Shown here in pieces: positions 1 through 7,155 of a stretch of 34,093 nt of DNA. Where the stretch lies: assembly GCF_029866045.1 (NCBI RefSeq), contig NZ_JARXAB010000091.1, positions 1 through 34,093 of the forward strand, in the 5' to 3' direction. Origin of the DNA: Ramlibacter sp. GTDB taxonomy: Bacteria > Pseudomonadota > Gammaproteobacteria > Burkholderiales > Burkholderiaceae_C. The notes under the pieces are model-generated. The model had not been told where the DNA came from. It worked only from the letters and a program-made list of their open reading frames with translations, and did no database searches. The position numbers were made by a program, and so were the translations under genes. Within the stretch, counting starts at the first letter, position 1. The number at the start of each line of letters is the position of its first letter.

Positions 1-1113
1 GGTGCCGCTGCCAGCGCTCGCCCGGGCCGGCCTGCGGGTGCCACGTCCGCGCCTGTGTCCGCGTCAACAGCCAGCTTTACACCCGCAGCCCCGGTCACCC
101 CGGACATACGCGCGTCGGCCGATGACGTTGCGGGTCGCCAGGTGGTCGATCTGGTTCGCAGGGAAATCGCTGCGCTGCGCAAGGAATTCGCCCTCAGTCG
201 CCAGGTGCAGGCCTGGCAGGATGGCCGTCACTGGCCGCCGGCCTTGGCGCCGATCATGCAGGCGATGCAGGAGCAGGGCGTGCCCGCTGGCCTGCGCGCT
301 TTGATGGTCGACGCCGCCGCCGAAGTCGCTGAGGCGGCCGACCCGCAGGAGGCGCTCGAGGCGATGCGCGGCCTGCTCTCCAGCGCCTTGTCTGCGCCGG
401 CAGCTGTGCGCCTCGAGCGCGGTGTGCACGCCATCGTCGGCCCCAGCGGCGCCGGTAAAACCCACATGATCACCCGGCTGGCCCGCGCCGCCGCCCTGCG
501 CGCCGGCAGCCAGCAGGTCGCCATCGTCGCCTTCAATGACCAGCGCTTTGGCGCCTGGAGCCACAGCCGGGTCCTGGCCTCGCAGGCCGGCGTGGCATGC
601 TTGCGCGCCGGCGACGTCGCCACTTTGCGCCTGCTCTTGGACGAGCTCGCTGGCCATGCCCTGGTCTTCATCGACACCGCCGGCGTGGACTGCCTGGTTC
701 AGGCCCGCCAGTTGCGAGACCTGCAACTGGGCATCCACCTGCATCTTCTGATGCCTGCCGACGCCTCCATTGGCGCGATGCGCAGCCTCGTCGAAGGCAC
801 CGCCCAGGGCGCGCCCACCTGGCGAAGCCTGATGGTCGGTAAGGTCGACGAGAGCACCTCGCCCTGGGCCTTGCTGCAGACACTCAGCGAGGGCCGGCCA
901 CCCGTGTCCTACATGAGCGACACTGGTGATGTGCAGTCCTCGCCGCGCGCCTTTAATGCCAGCCGCCTGATCGGCACCGCCTTCGACCGTCTGGCCGAGG
1001 AGGTGGTGCAACTCGCGCGAGGGCGCCAGGGGGCGCCAGGTCTCGCTTCCAACCGCATGGCGCACGCCGCGGCAACACTTCACGCCGAGTTCGGCGCCGA
1101 GGGGGTTCTGTGA
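1..1113 (+). CDS. flhF: Flagellar biosynthesis GTPase FlhF (3' part; 5' end outside window)
   Basis: FlhF is an SRP-type (NG-domain) GTPase that marks the cell pole for flagellum assembly. The reading frame is open from base 1, so the N-terminal B domain lies outside the window; a GTG at 55 is in frame but falls in an Ala/Pro-rich linker and is probably not the start. Visible parts are a helical N region (about nt 130-400), the P-loop GPSGAGKT (nt 439-462), the DTAG motif (nt 673-684) and a C-terminal SRP-like tail. Two motifs are altered: the usual D-T-Y-R-I-G-A stretch reads NDQRFGA, and the guanine-specificity T-K-L-D reads GKVD. The stop overlaps the flhG start (GTGA), so the two are probably translationally coupled. 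Identity rests on motifs plus the flhG-fliA context. Confidence 0.88.
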   Translation, partial: GAAASARPGRPAGATSAPVSASTASFTPAAPVTPDIRASADDVAGRQVVDLVRREIAALRKEFALSRQVQAWQDGRHWPPALAPIMQAMQEQGVPAGLRALMVDAAAEVAEAADPQEALEAMRGLLSSALSAPAAVRLERGVHAIVGPSGAGKTHMITRLARAAALRAGSQQVAIVAFNDQRFGAWSHSRVLASQAGVACLRAGDVATLRLLLDELAGHALVFIDTAGVDCLVQARQLRDLQLGIHLHLLMPADASIGAMRSLVEGTAQGAPTWRSLMVGKVDESTSPWALLQTLSEGRPPVSYMSDTGDVQSSPRAFNASRLIGTAFDRLAEEVVQLARGRQGAPGLASNRMAHAAATLHAEFGAEGVL

Positions 1114-1946
1114 GCAAAACCAGTCAACGAACGCCGCCCCGGGTCATCGGCATTGCCTCTGGCAAGGGCGGTGTGGGCAAGACCACCGTCGCCGTCAACC
1201 TGGCCGCTGCGCTGGGCCAGCGCGGTCATCGGGTACTGCTGCTTGACGCCGACCTGGGCATGGCCAATGCCCAGGTGGCATTGGGCGTGCGCTCGCCCTG
1301 GAACATCAGCCACCTGCTCTCGGGCGAGAAGACCTTGGCCGAACTGCTCGTGCCGGCTGCGCCCGGCGTGCAATTGGTGCCAGGCGCCTCGGGCTTGCGC
1401 GACATGGCAGCCCTGGACATGGGCCAGGTTGCCAGCATCATTCATGCCTTTGACCCGCTCGACGAGCCGGTCGATTACCTGGTCGTTGACGTTGCCGCCG
1501 GCATATCACCGTCGGTGCTCACCTTCATGGCCGCCTGCCAGCAACGGCTGGTGGTTCTGCAGGATCAGCCCGCCTCGATCGCCGATGCCTATGGCCTGAT
1601 CAAGGTCATGGCCCAGGACCAGGAGCTCAGCGAAATTTACCTCGTGGCCAACGCGGTCCAGAGCGATGCCCATGGCCAGCAACTGGCCAGTTTCGTCAAC
1701 GACGTGACCATCCGCTTCTTGGCTACCAACGTCAAATACATTGGCTGCGTCGGCGCCGACGAACTGGTGCAGCAGGCCCAGCGCAAGTACCGGCCGGTGG
1801 TCGACTTCGCCCCCGGCTCGCGTGCCTCGGCCGATTTTCGTAAGCTAGCGCAGGCGCTGGAAAAGCTCCCGGCGCCGGAGCCCGGCAGCGCCGGGTTGCA
1901 GTTCTTCATGGAACGCCTGCTGCACGCGCAGCAGGCCACCGGGTGA
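1110..1946 (+). CDS. flhG: Flagellar number regulator FlhG/FleN (MinD-like ATPase)
   Basis: This 278-residue MinD/ParA-type ATPase limits flagellar number, in known systems by antagonising FlhF and the sigma54 activator FleQ/FlrA. The deviant Walker A motif GKGGVGKT lies at residues 18-25, followed by the switch region LLLDADLGMANAQ and the Walker B-like VVDVAAGIS, where many homologues have a Thr. The C-terminal end (QFFMERLLH) resembles the amphipathic membrane-targeting helix of MinD and FlhG. The GTG start overlaps the flhF stop by GTGA, and a purine-rich GAGGGGG lies just upstream. It sits between flhF and fliA, the standard order in polar flagellates. Confidence 0.93.
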   Translation: MSKTSQRTPPRVIGIASGKGGVGKTTVAVNLAAALGQRGHRVLLLDADLGMANAQVALGVRSPWNISHLLSGEKTLAELLVPAAPGVQLVPGASGLRDMAALDMGQVASIIHAFDPLDEPVDYLVVDVAAGISPSVLTFMAACQQRLVVLQDQPASIADAYGLIKVMAQDQELSEIYLVANAVQSDAHGQQLASFVNDVTIRFLATNVKYIGCVGADELVQQAQRKYRPVVDFAPGSRASADFRKLAQALEKLPAPEPGSAGLQFFMERLLHAQQATG

Positions 1947-1968
1947 GGGTGCAGCGATGGAGGCAGTG

Positions 1969-2688
1969 ATGGACCTTTACGAAGACACGCGTGGGCGCCA
2001 GGAGTCCCTGGTGCTCTCGCACATGGCCATGGTCAAGCGGGTGGCGATACATCTCAAGGGCCGCATTCCGCCCCTGATGGACGTCGATGAACTGGTGCAA
2101 GTGGGCATGCTGGGGCTGATCGAGGCCGCCCGCGGCTACGACCCGCGCCGCGGCATCCCCTTTGAGCACTTCGCCCTCAGCCGGGTGCGCGGCTCCATGC
2201 TGGACGAGGTCCGCCGGATCTCTGACCTGACCCGCTCGGCAATGGCTTTCAACAAGAGCGAGAACGCGGCCGCCCACAAGCTGGTGTCAGAGCTCGGTCG
2301 CATGCCCACCCGGGGTGAGGTGGCCGCCTCCATGGGTAAGGGCATCAAGGAGTACCACAAGGAGCAGGGCCAGGCCTGGCGGACCGAGACCTACTCGATC
2401 GAGGAAGTCGCCGAGGAGGTGATGAACATTGCTGGCAGTCGGGCTGACCAGCCCGAGGTGCAGGTCGAGCGCGCGCAACTGCTCGACGCCCTGGCCGAGG
2501 CCATCCAAGGGCTGGCCGAACGCGAGCAATTAATCATTTCCCTCTACTACGTGGAGGATCTGAACCTCAAAGAGATCGGTGAGATACTTGGGGTGAGCGA
2601 ATCACGGGTCAGCCAGTTGCTCAGTGCCATTGCCAAAAAGTTGCGTGCGCTGCTCGAGCCTGCCTCATCCCCGAGCAAACCTGCCTGA
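1969..2688 (+). CDS. fliA: RNA polymerase sigma28 factor FliA
   Basis: FliA directs RNA polymerase to late flagellar promoters. Region 2 is clear (from MAMVKRVAIHLKGRIPP through DVDELVQVGMLGLIEAA and FALSRVRGSMLDEVRR), followed by region 3 and a C-terminal region 4 helix-turn-helix (LKEIGEILGVSESRVSQL). I chose the ATG at 1969 because a GGAGG (1959-1963) lies five bases upstream; an in-frame ATG at 1957 would add four residues. It follows flhG by about 20 bp and is probably cotranscribed with flhFG. Its cognate promoters (TCAAGT-N13-GCCGAT) and its anti-sigma factor FlgM (9194-9511) are in this window. Confidence 0.95.
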   Translation: MDLYEDTRGRQESLVLSHMAMVKRVAIHLKGRIPPLMDVDELVQVGMLGLIEAARGYDPRRGIPFEHFALSRVRGSMLDEVRRISDLTRSAMAFNKSENAAAHKLVSELGRMPTRGEVAASMGKGIKEYHKEQGQAWRTETYSIEEVAEEVMNIAGSRADQPEVQVERAQLLDALAEAIQGLAEREQLIISLYYVEDLNLKEIGEILGVSESRVSQLLSAIAKKLRALLEPASSPSKPA

Positions 2689-2718
2689 GGCCCTGCGCCC
2701 CGGGCTGTTGGAGTCACC

Positions 2719-3279
2719 TTGGCATTGTTCGATATTTTCAAGAAGCAGCCTGCCGAAGAGGACGAGCGCGCCCGCGCCAAGGCCGCCTATGAAAAGGTCG
2801 CCAACCTCGAGTCCGAAGGGCATGAGGCCCGCAGCATGCGCCTGGGCATGAGCATGTTGTGCCGTGCCCACTTGGACAAGACCTTTGTCGCCGGCGCCCA
2901 GCAGACCGAGGCCCACGAACTCGCGGTCCTCGTGGCCATCCAGCAAGCCAAAGAGGTGCCAGAGCCTCCGCAAGCCCCCCTTTTCCAGAAGATCAAGTCC
3001 ACCAATGGCGAGGCGCTGGTGTACCTGCCCCCCGAGTACGCCGACGAGGCCTTCGCCATCGGCATGCTCTACCAGAAGACCGAGCTCACCGCCCAGCAAG
3101 CGATCGACGCGGCCCAGCGTCTGGCCGACCGCATTTGCTACGACGCGCTCAAGCTCAACGCTCCATTTGTTGCCCTCCAGTTCCTCCGCGAAGAGCTTGC
3201 TGAGGCGGCAGATGCTGCCGCGGAGGAGGCGGGTGAGGGGGGCGCACCCTCCGAGGACGCAGACCGTCCGAGGGCCTGA
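2719..3279 (+). CDS. Uncharacterised protein in the flhFG-fliA operon
   Basis: I do not recognise this 186-residue protein. It starts at a TTG (2719) with TGGAG about seven bases upstream; no nearby ATG would fit. It is soluble-looking with no signal peptide or membrane segment: a basic N-terminal MALFDIFKK, a charged helical stretch rich in Glu and Ala, a central part containing YLPPEYADEAFAIGMLYQK, and an acidic Ala/Glu/Gly tail after about residue 155. It begins 30 bp after fliA and precedes a membrane-anchored unknown, so it is probably part of the flagellar regulatory operon. A role in flagellar control or placement is only suggested by location. Confidence 0.72.
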   Translation: MALFDIFKKQPAEEDERARAKAAYEKVANLESEGHEARSMRLGMSMLCRAHLDKTFVAGAQQTEAHELAVLVAIQQAKEVPEPPQAPLFQKIKSTNGEALVYLPPEYADEAFAIGMLYQKTELTAQQAIDAAQRLADRICYDALKLNAPFVALQFLREELAEAADAAAEEAGEGGAPSEDADRPRA

Positions 3280-3296
3280 GGGCGCTGCGCCCTCAG
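3276..3296. repeat. Perfect inverted repeat at the end of the 2719-3279 gene
   Basis: CTGAGGGCG and CGCCCTCAG form a 9-bp GC-rich perfect stem around a CTG loop. It overlaps the stop codon of the upstream gene. No T-run follows, so it is not a standard intrinsic terminator; it could act as a 3' mRNA-stabilising or attenuating hairpin. Confidence 0.5.
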
Positions 3297-3342
3297 CTTG
3301 CCCTCCGCCGGGCTGATCCGATTTCCTTCGAACGGAACCGCC

Positions 3343-4017
3343 ATGACCACCTTCGTGCTCTTGGGTCTGATGACGCTAGTCATCCTTGTACTTGCCGCCT
3401 TGGTGATTTATCTCGCCGACCGCTTCAATATCCTGGAGCGCGAAGCCCACGACCTGATGCGCAAGCTGCAGGACGCGCAGGCCCGGCCGACCGGTCCCTA
3501 TGCCGGACTCTCCGGCAAGGCGCTCTGGGATGCGGTGACAGGCCTCGCAACAGGTAGCCTGGACGAACTGACGCTCGATGGGGTTCGCAAGCGCTATCGC
3601 CTTCTGCTCGCCGACCACATCAACTGGGTCTTCAATGAGGGTGTCGGCGATGCGGCCAAGGCCTACGACGCGGTTCCCACTAACGTCCGCACCTTGCGCA
3701 CCCCCAAGGCCCAGGTCGAGTCCTGGCTTCCGCCGGAGGCGGTTGCTGAAATCTACCGCTGCGGCCAGGGCTACGCGGTGGGCGACCCCGATACCTTGCC
3801 CGGGCTTGCTCAGCGCCTTGACCAGGTCTGCAATCAATTGCATGTGCAATGCTCCCTTGAGCCAGGGCAGCCTGCCTCGCAGCTGCTGATGCCACCCCAG
3901 CCGACAGCCCAGGGCGCTGGTGGTGCGACGCCCAACGCCGACGCCCTGCAGATCACCGCTGGCGCTGTTAACAGCCCGGTGGCAGCCGCAAAGTCGGTTT
4001 CTTCGCCGGGGGAGTGA
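3343..4017 (+). CDS. Uncharacterised membrane-anchored protein
   Basis: This 224-residue protein has one N-terminal membrane segment (about residues 3-25, starting MTTFVLLGLM and rich in Leu, Val and Ile), then a short charged helix that may form a coiled coil (LEREAHDLMRKLQDAQ). A folded-looking middle follows (about 45-175), and the tail is rich in Gln, Pro and Ala. I chose the ATG at 3343 over an in-frame ATG at 3298 because it puts the hydrophobic segment at the N terminus and has GGA upstream. The family is not recognised. It follows the other unknown after fliA and precedes the sigma28 promoter of fliS, so it may be the last gene of the flhF-flhG-fliA transcript. Confidence 0.72.
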   Translation: MTTFVLLGLMTLVILVLAALVIYLADRFNILEREAHDLMRKLQDAQARPTGPYAGLSGKALWDAVTGLATGSLDELTLDGVRKRYRLLLADHINWVFNEGVGDAAKAYDAVPTNVRTLRTPKAQVESWLPPEAVAEIYRCGQGYAVGDPDTLPGLAQRLDQVCNQLHVQCSLEPGQPASQLLMPPQPTAQGAGGATPNADALQITAGAVNSPVAAAKSVSSPGE

Positions 4018-4135
4018 GTACTTTTGGGGGCGGGGCCTTCGCAACCTCATGAGCGATCATCTGTTTGCGGCCCCCGAATTGGCTGATTCCCCAAGTCATG
4101 CGGGACATTTGGTGGTGATGCCCTAGTCCTGGCCC

Positions 4136-4160
4136 TCAAGTCTGGCCGCTTGGCGCCGAT
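4136..4160 (+). promoter_or_regulatory. Sigma28 (FliA) promoter upstream of fliS
   Basis: TCAAGT (4136-4141), 13 bases, then GCCGAT (4155-4160), continuing TC. This matches the known FliA pattern (TAAAGT, 13 bases, GCCGAT in enteric bacteria). Nearly the whole block, including CCCTCAAGT and TGGCGCCGATTC, recurs ahead of fliC2. The 4018-4202 gap holds no convincing gene. Confidence 0.85.
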
Positions 4161-4202
4161 TCCCCTCGTGTGCGATCAACGCACCCCATGGAGAATTCAA
4201 AT

Positions 4203-4622
4203 ATGCGCCTGCACAAACTCGCTTTTGATGGTTACGGTGCCGTTCAAGTCGCCACCGGCGTGGCCACGGCCGACAGCACCCGGCTGATCCTGATGCTGTT
4301 CGATGGTCTCATGGAGAGCCTGGCTGCGGCGCGCGGACACATCGAGCACGGCAATACCGCAGAGAAGGGCAACTCCCTCATGCGTGCCGGCCGCATCGTC
4401 ATCGGGCTGCAGGGCGCGCTGGACTTCGACCAGGGCGGAGATTTGGCTCGCAACCTGGACGATTTGTACGGTTACGTCACCCGTCGCATCATTCATGTCA
4501 ATGCCGCCAACGACCTTCAGGCGCTGGAGGAGGTCCGCGGTCTCATGGTCGAGATCCGCGATGCCTGGGCGAGCCTGCCGGGGTTGATGCCGGCCAAGTC
4601 TGCTGTGCCGACCTACAACTGA
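4203..4622 (+). CDS. fliS: Flagellin export chaperone FliS
   Basis: FliS binds the C-terminal helix of flagellin in the cytoplasm and keeps it unfolded for export. This 139-residue product has the family layout: an N-terminal segment with a Tyr (DGYGAVQVATGV), then LILMLFDGLMESLAAARGHIEHG, and the conserved NLDDLYGYVTRRI followed by NDLQALEEVRGLM and a terminal D-A-W. I chose the ATG at 4203 because GGAG (4190-4193) is nine bases upstream; in-frame ATGs at 4188 and 4170 are alternatives. It lies directly under a sigma28 promoter. It is unusual in being far from fliD and fliC (over 18 kb away) and leading an operon of H-ring-like and hook-length genes. Confidence 0.92.
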   Translation: MRLHKLAFDGYGAVQVATGVATADSTRLILMLFDGLMESLAAARGHIEHGNTAEKGNSLMRAGRIVIGLQGALDFDQGGDLARNLDDLYGYVTRRIIHVNAANDLQALEEVRGLMVEIRDAWASLPGLMPAKSAVPTYN

Positions 4623-4643
4623 GTCGACGTGGAGGAACGCACC

Positions 4644-5183
4644 ATGATCCACAGCACTTCCCGAGCTGTCCGGTTGGCCTGCTGGCTTATCGCCGGCCTG
4701 CTTGCTGGATGCGCGTCCGTCAAGCTGCCGCCGGTCACCGAGCCCGTACCGACTCCGACGGCCGCGGCAACTCCGGCAGCCAAGCCCCCGGTCGACCCAG
4801 CCGCGTCCAGCATGATCGCGCCGATGGTCGAGAAGCGCGACACCATCACCGCCACCGGCTATGCGGTGATTAGCGTGCAGAACCACCGCTTGCCGGCGCA
4901 ACAGCGCCTGATGGCGATCCGCGCCGCCAAGCTCGACGCTTACCGGTCCCTCACCGAGCAGGTGTTCGGCCAGCATTTGGACGCGTCCACCACGGTCGCC
5001 GACATGGTGGTGATGAACGACAGTTTCCGCACCCGCGTTGAAGGCGTGGTCTACGGTGCTGTTCTGGTGAGCATCACCCCGGTAGGCGAGGACTCCTACG
5101 AAACCACCCTGTCCTTGGACAGGCAGGTGGTGGCTGATCTTCGTACCCTTTACCTCGGCCAGTTGGCCGCCAAGCGCAAATGA
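4644..5183 (+). CDS. flgP: FlgP-like outer-membrane lipoprotein (LPP20 family)
   Basis: This 179-residue lipoprotein has a lipobox (LLAGC, Cys near residue 23) after a hydrophobic signal, then a Pro/Ala/Thr-rich linker to about residue 60. An LPP20-type domain follows (about 68-170), including ATGYAVISVQNHRLPAQQR and MAIRAAKLDAYRSLTEQV. In Vibrio and Campylobacter FlgP builds an outer-membrane-associated disk or ring round the basal body, the usual role of this family beside flagellar genes. The ATG at 4644 has GGAGG (4631-4635) eight bases upstream. Its stop overlaps the next start (ATGA), coupling it to the FlgT-like gene as in known flgOPT loci. No flgO is visible here. Confidence 0.78.
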   Translation: MIHSTSRAVRLACWLIAGLLAGCASVKLPPVTEPVPTPTAAATPAAKPPVDPAASSMIAPMVEKRDTITATGYAVISVQNHRLPAQQRLMAIRAAKLDAYRSLTEQVFGQHLDASTTVADMVVMNDSFRTRVEGVVYGAVLVSITPVGEDSYETTLSLDRQVVADLRTLYLGQLAAKRK

Positions 5184-6427
5184 GCCCCCGCCAGCTGGCC
5201 CCCGGCTGGCTGGTCGTGGTCAGCTGCCTGAGTGCCTGGCCCGCCGCGGCCCAGACGTCCGCCGCAAGTGCAGCCTCGGCGCCCCGAGCGGCCGCGTCAG
5301 CAGCCCCCGCAGCGGCCGCGTCCCGCACCGCGCGGCCACCGGCTCGCAAGCCGGCGGCAAAGGCGCCTGCCAAACCGGTGGCCGTTGCGGCCCCGGCTCC
5401 GTCGGCGGTAGCCAACACGCCCCCGACCGCCGCCCCGGCCTCTGGCCCTGCAGCCGCCGAGTTGGCTGTGCATGAACGCGAGCTTGACGCCATCCGCAGA
5501 GCACTTGTCGAGACTGCGGTATCGGCACCGGTCCGGGTCCAGTCCATCGGCTGGATAGACAGCCAAGGCCGGCTGCATGAAGAGAGCCAGTTCACCTCCG
5601 ACGCCCGGGTGCGTGGAGTGCGGGTTCAGGCCTATCTGGAAGATCCTGTCTCACCAAGCCCGCCAGCGCCCACCGTGAAGGTGGACCTCGAGGCGCTGCC
5701 GACTGGGGTCGGGCGACGCGTCGAATCCGATCCCGCGCAGTGCCTCGCCCGCAATGGCCGGTGGCGCCAAAATCTGCACCTGGAGGTGTTGGCGGTCCCC
5801 GGACTCGGAGGACCGCTGACAGCCCAGGCCGAACGCACTGCGCAAGCCCTTGTGCCACTGCTGACGGCAGCTGGCCAGGAGTCTCGCCGCTGGGTGCTAC
5901 GCCCACGCCCCTACCAGGCGGCAAGCGTCTACGAGCGCGCGCTGATCGGGCGTGAGGCCGACACTGTTGATTGGGTGGCACGCGTTTCCCTGATGTCCCG
6001 TGCCAGCGGCCAGCTGGAGGCTGAACTGCAGCTGCTACCCCAAGGGCATCTGGCGCCACCCAAGCGGCTGCGGCTGGCCCTGCCTGGGCCGCAGGCCTCA
6101 GCCGTGATGTGGGCTGAACGCATGGCCGAGTGGGTGGCCACGCTGGATCGCGAAACTGCGTGTGACCCTATGTGGTTCGCTGTCCAGGGTCAGGGCACCA
6201 GCCTGCGTCTGCGGGAGGGGGGCTCACACGGCCTGCAGGCCGGTGATCGGTTGCTGCTCGTTCGTCGGCAGCACCTGGGTGGCCGGCTGCTCGAGCCCGG
6301 TGCGGTACGCGCCACTGCCTTGTTGCAGGTGGAAGCTGGTGGCAGCACCGCCCTGCGCTGGCTGGCCGGTCTGCCCCCCGCAGCCGGCGGTGCCGCTGTC
6401 GACGACTGGGTCGCCCTGCCGCTTTGA
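5180..6427 (+). CDS. FlgT-like periplasmic flagellar H-ring protein
   Basis: This 415-residue secreted protein has an N-terminal signal peptide (hydrophobic core ending at PAAAQ, about residue 24) and an Ala/Pro-rich linker to about residue 92. Three folded-looking parts follow: about 93-155 (VRVQSIGWIDSQGRLHEES), a middle domain of about 185-310 and a C-terminal domain of about 330-415 with GLQAGDRLLLVRR. Three parts, placement after an FlgP-like gene and the ATGA overlap fit FlgT, which forms the H-ring and helps stator assembly in Vibrio. Sequence resemblance is weak and the long linker is unusual, so I leave the symbol blank. Structure prediction against Vibrio FlgT would settle it. Confidence 0.6.
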   Translation: MSPRQLAPGWLVVVSCLSAWPAAAQTSAASAASAPRAAASAAPAAAASRTARPPARKPAAKAPAKPVAVAAPAPSAVANTPPTAAPASGPAAAELAVHERELDAIRRALVETAVSAPVRVQSIGWIDSQGRLHEESQFTSDARVRGVRVQAYLEDPVSPSPPAPTVKVDLEALPTGVGRRVESDPAQCLARNGRWRQNLHLEVLAVPGLGGPLTAQAERTAQALVPLLTAAGQESRRWVLRPRPYQAASVYERALIGREADTVDWVARVSLMSRASGQLEAELQLLPQGHLAPPKRLRLALPGPQASAVMWAERMAEWVATLDRETACDPMWFAVQGQGTSLRLREGGSHGLQAGDRLLLVRRQHLGGRLLEPGAVRATALLQVEAGGSTALRWLAGLPPAAGGAAVDDWVALPL

Positions 6428-6452
6428 AAGATCCCCGACCGGAGTGCCTCTC

Positions 6453-7127
6453 ATGACTGTGTCCGTCCGCACTGATCACCCGACAGTTTTCGTATTGGGG
6501 GGCAGCCTGCTGCTCCTGGCAGCCCTCGGTGTGTGCCTGTCTTTGCCGGCGCACGCCGCTGACCCAGCTCCCGCTGCACCGAGCGCCGCCGCGCCGGCTC
6601 CCCCCTCTGCGGGCCCTGGCTCGGCTACCCGTGCGGCGGTGGTTTCAGAGGTTCCCTCTCCGGCGGCTCGGGTCGCCCTCGAGCAGCTGTTGGGTGCGCC
6701 CGCGGAGGCCGAACCAGGTGAGCCTGCGGCCGATGCGCGTACGACCACCGTCGTGCGCGCCGGCGAGACCCTCGATGTGATCATCCGCCGGACTCTGGGC
6801 AACACGCCCTTCAAGGAAAACCTGCTGCGCGCCGCCTTTGTGGAGGCCAACCCGCGCCTCTATCCAAACGGCAATATTCAGCGCCTGCCCAATGGCACGA
6901 AAGTCCAGGTCCCCTCCGCCGCCGACCTGCGCCGGCATCTGCTTCGGTCACTCGGACCCGAGCGGGCTGCGGCTCTGGCGGGTCGCACCAAGCCCGCAGT
7001 CACCAGTGCGCCGGATCCGGCGCCTGTCGTGGCCGCGGCGCCTCCGTCCAGTGCGGCAGCCACCCCTCCGTCCCCGCCCCCGCCACCTCGGCCCGACCAT
7101 CGCGGCTGGGTCCGCTTCCCGGGCTGA
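6453..7127 (+). CDS. FimV-type LysM domain protein
   Basis: This 224-residue protein has an N-terminal hydrophobic segment (about residues 14-32, ending AHA, a likely signal peptide), a Pro/Ala/Ser-rich linker and a LysM-like motif at about residues 98-150. The motif begins VVRAGETLDVIIRRTLG and ends NPRLYPNGNIQRLPNGTKVQVP, which resembles the FimV type, where N-P and G-N-I-x-x-L-x-x-G are typical. The tail is Pro/Ala rich. LysM domains bind peptidoglycan. GGAG (6441-6444) lies eight bases before the ATG. It sits 25 bp after the FlgT-like gene, where some loci carry flgO, so a periplasmic scaffold or polar-landmark role is possible but unproven. Confidence 0.68.
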   Translation: MTVSVRTDHPTVFVLGGSLLLLAALGVCLSLPAHAADPAPAAPSAAAPAPPSAGPGSATRAAVVSEVPSPAARVALEQLLGAPAEAEPGEPAADARTTTVVRAGETLDVIIRRTLGNTPFKENLLRAAFVEANPRLYPNGNIQRLPNGTKVQVPSAADLRRHLLRSLGPERAAALAGRTKPAVTSAPDPAPVVAAAPPSSAAATPPSPPPPPRPDHRGWVRFPG

Positions 7128-7155
7128 TCGCCCGGGACAGCAGGGCAAGACATTC

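Noticed and set aside
4018-4085. A possible terminator pairing GGGGGC near 4025 with GCCCCC near 4070
   Set aside because: The arms are about 45 bases apart, the pairing is short and no T-run follows.
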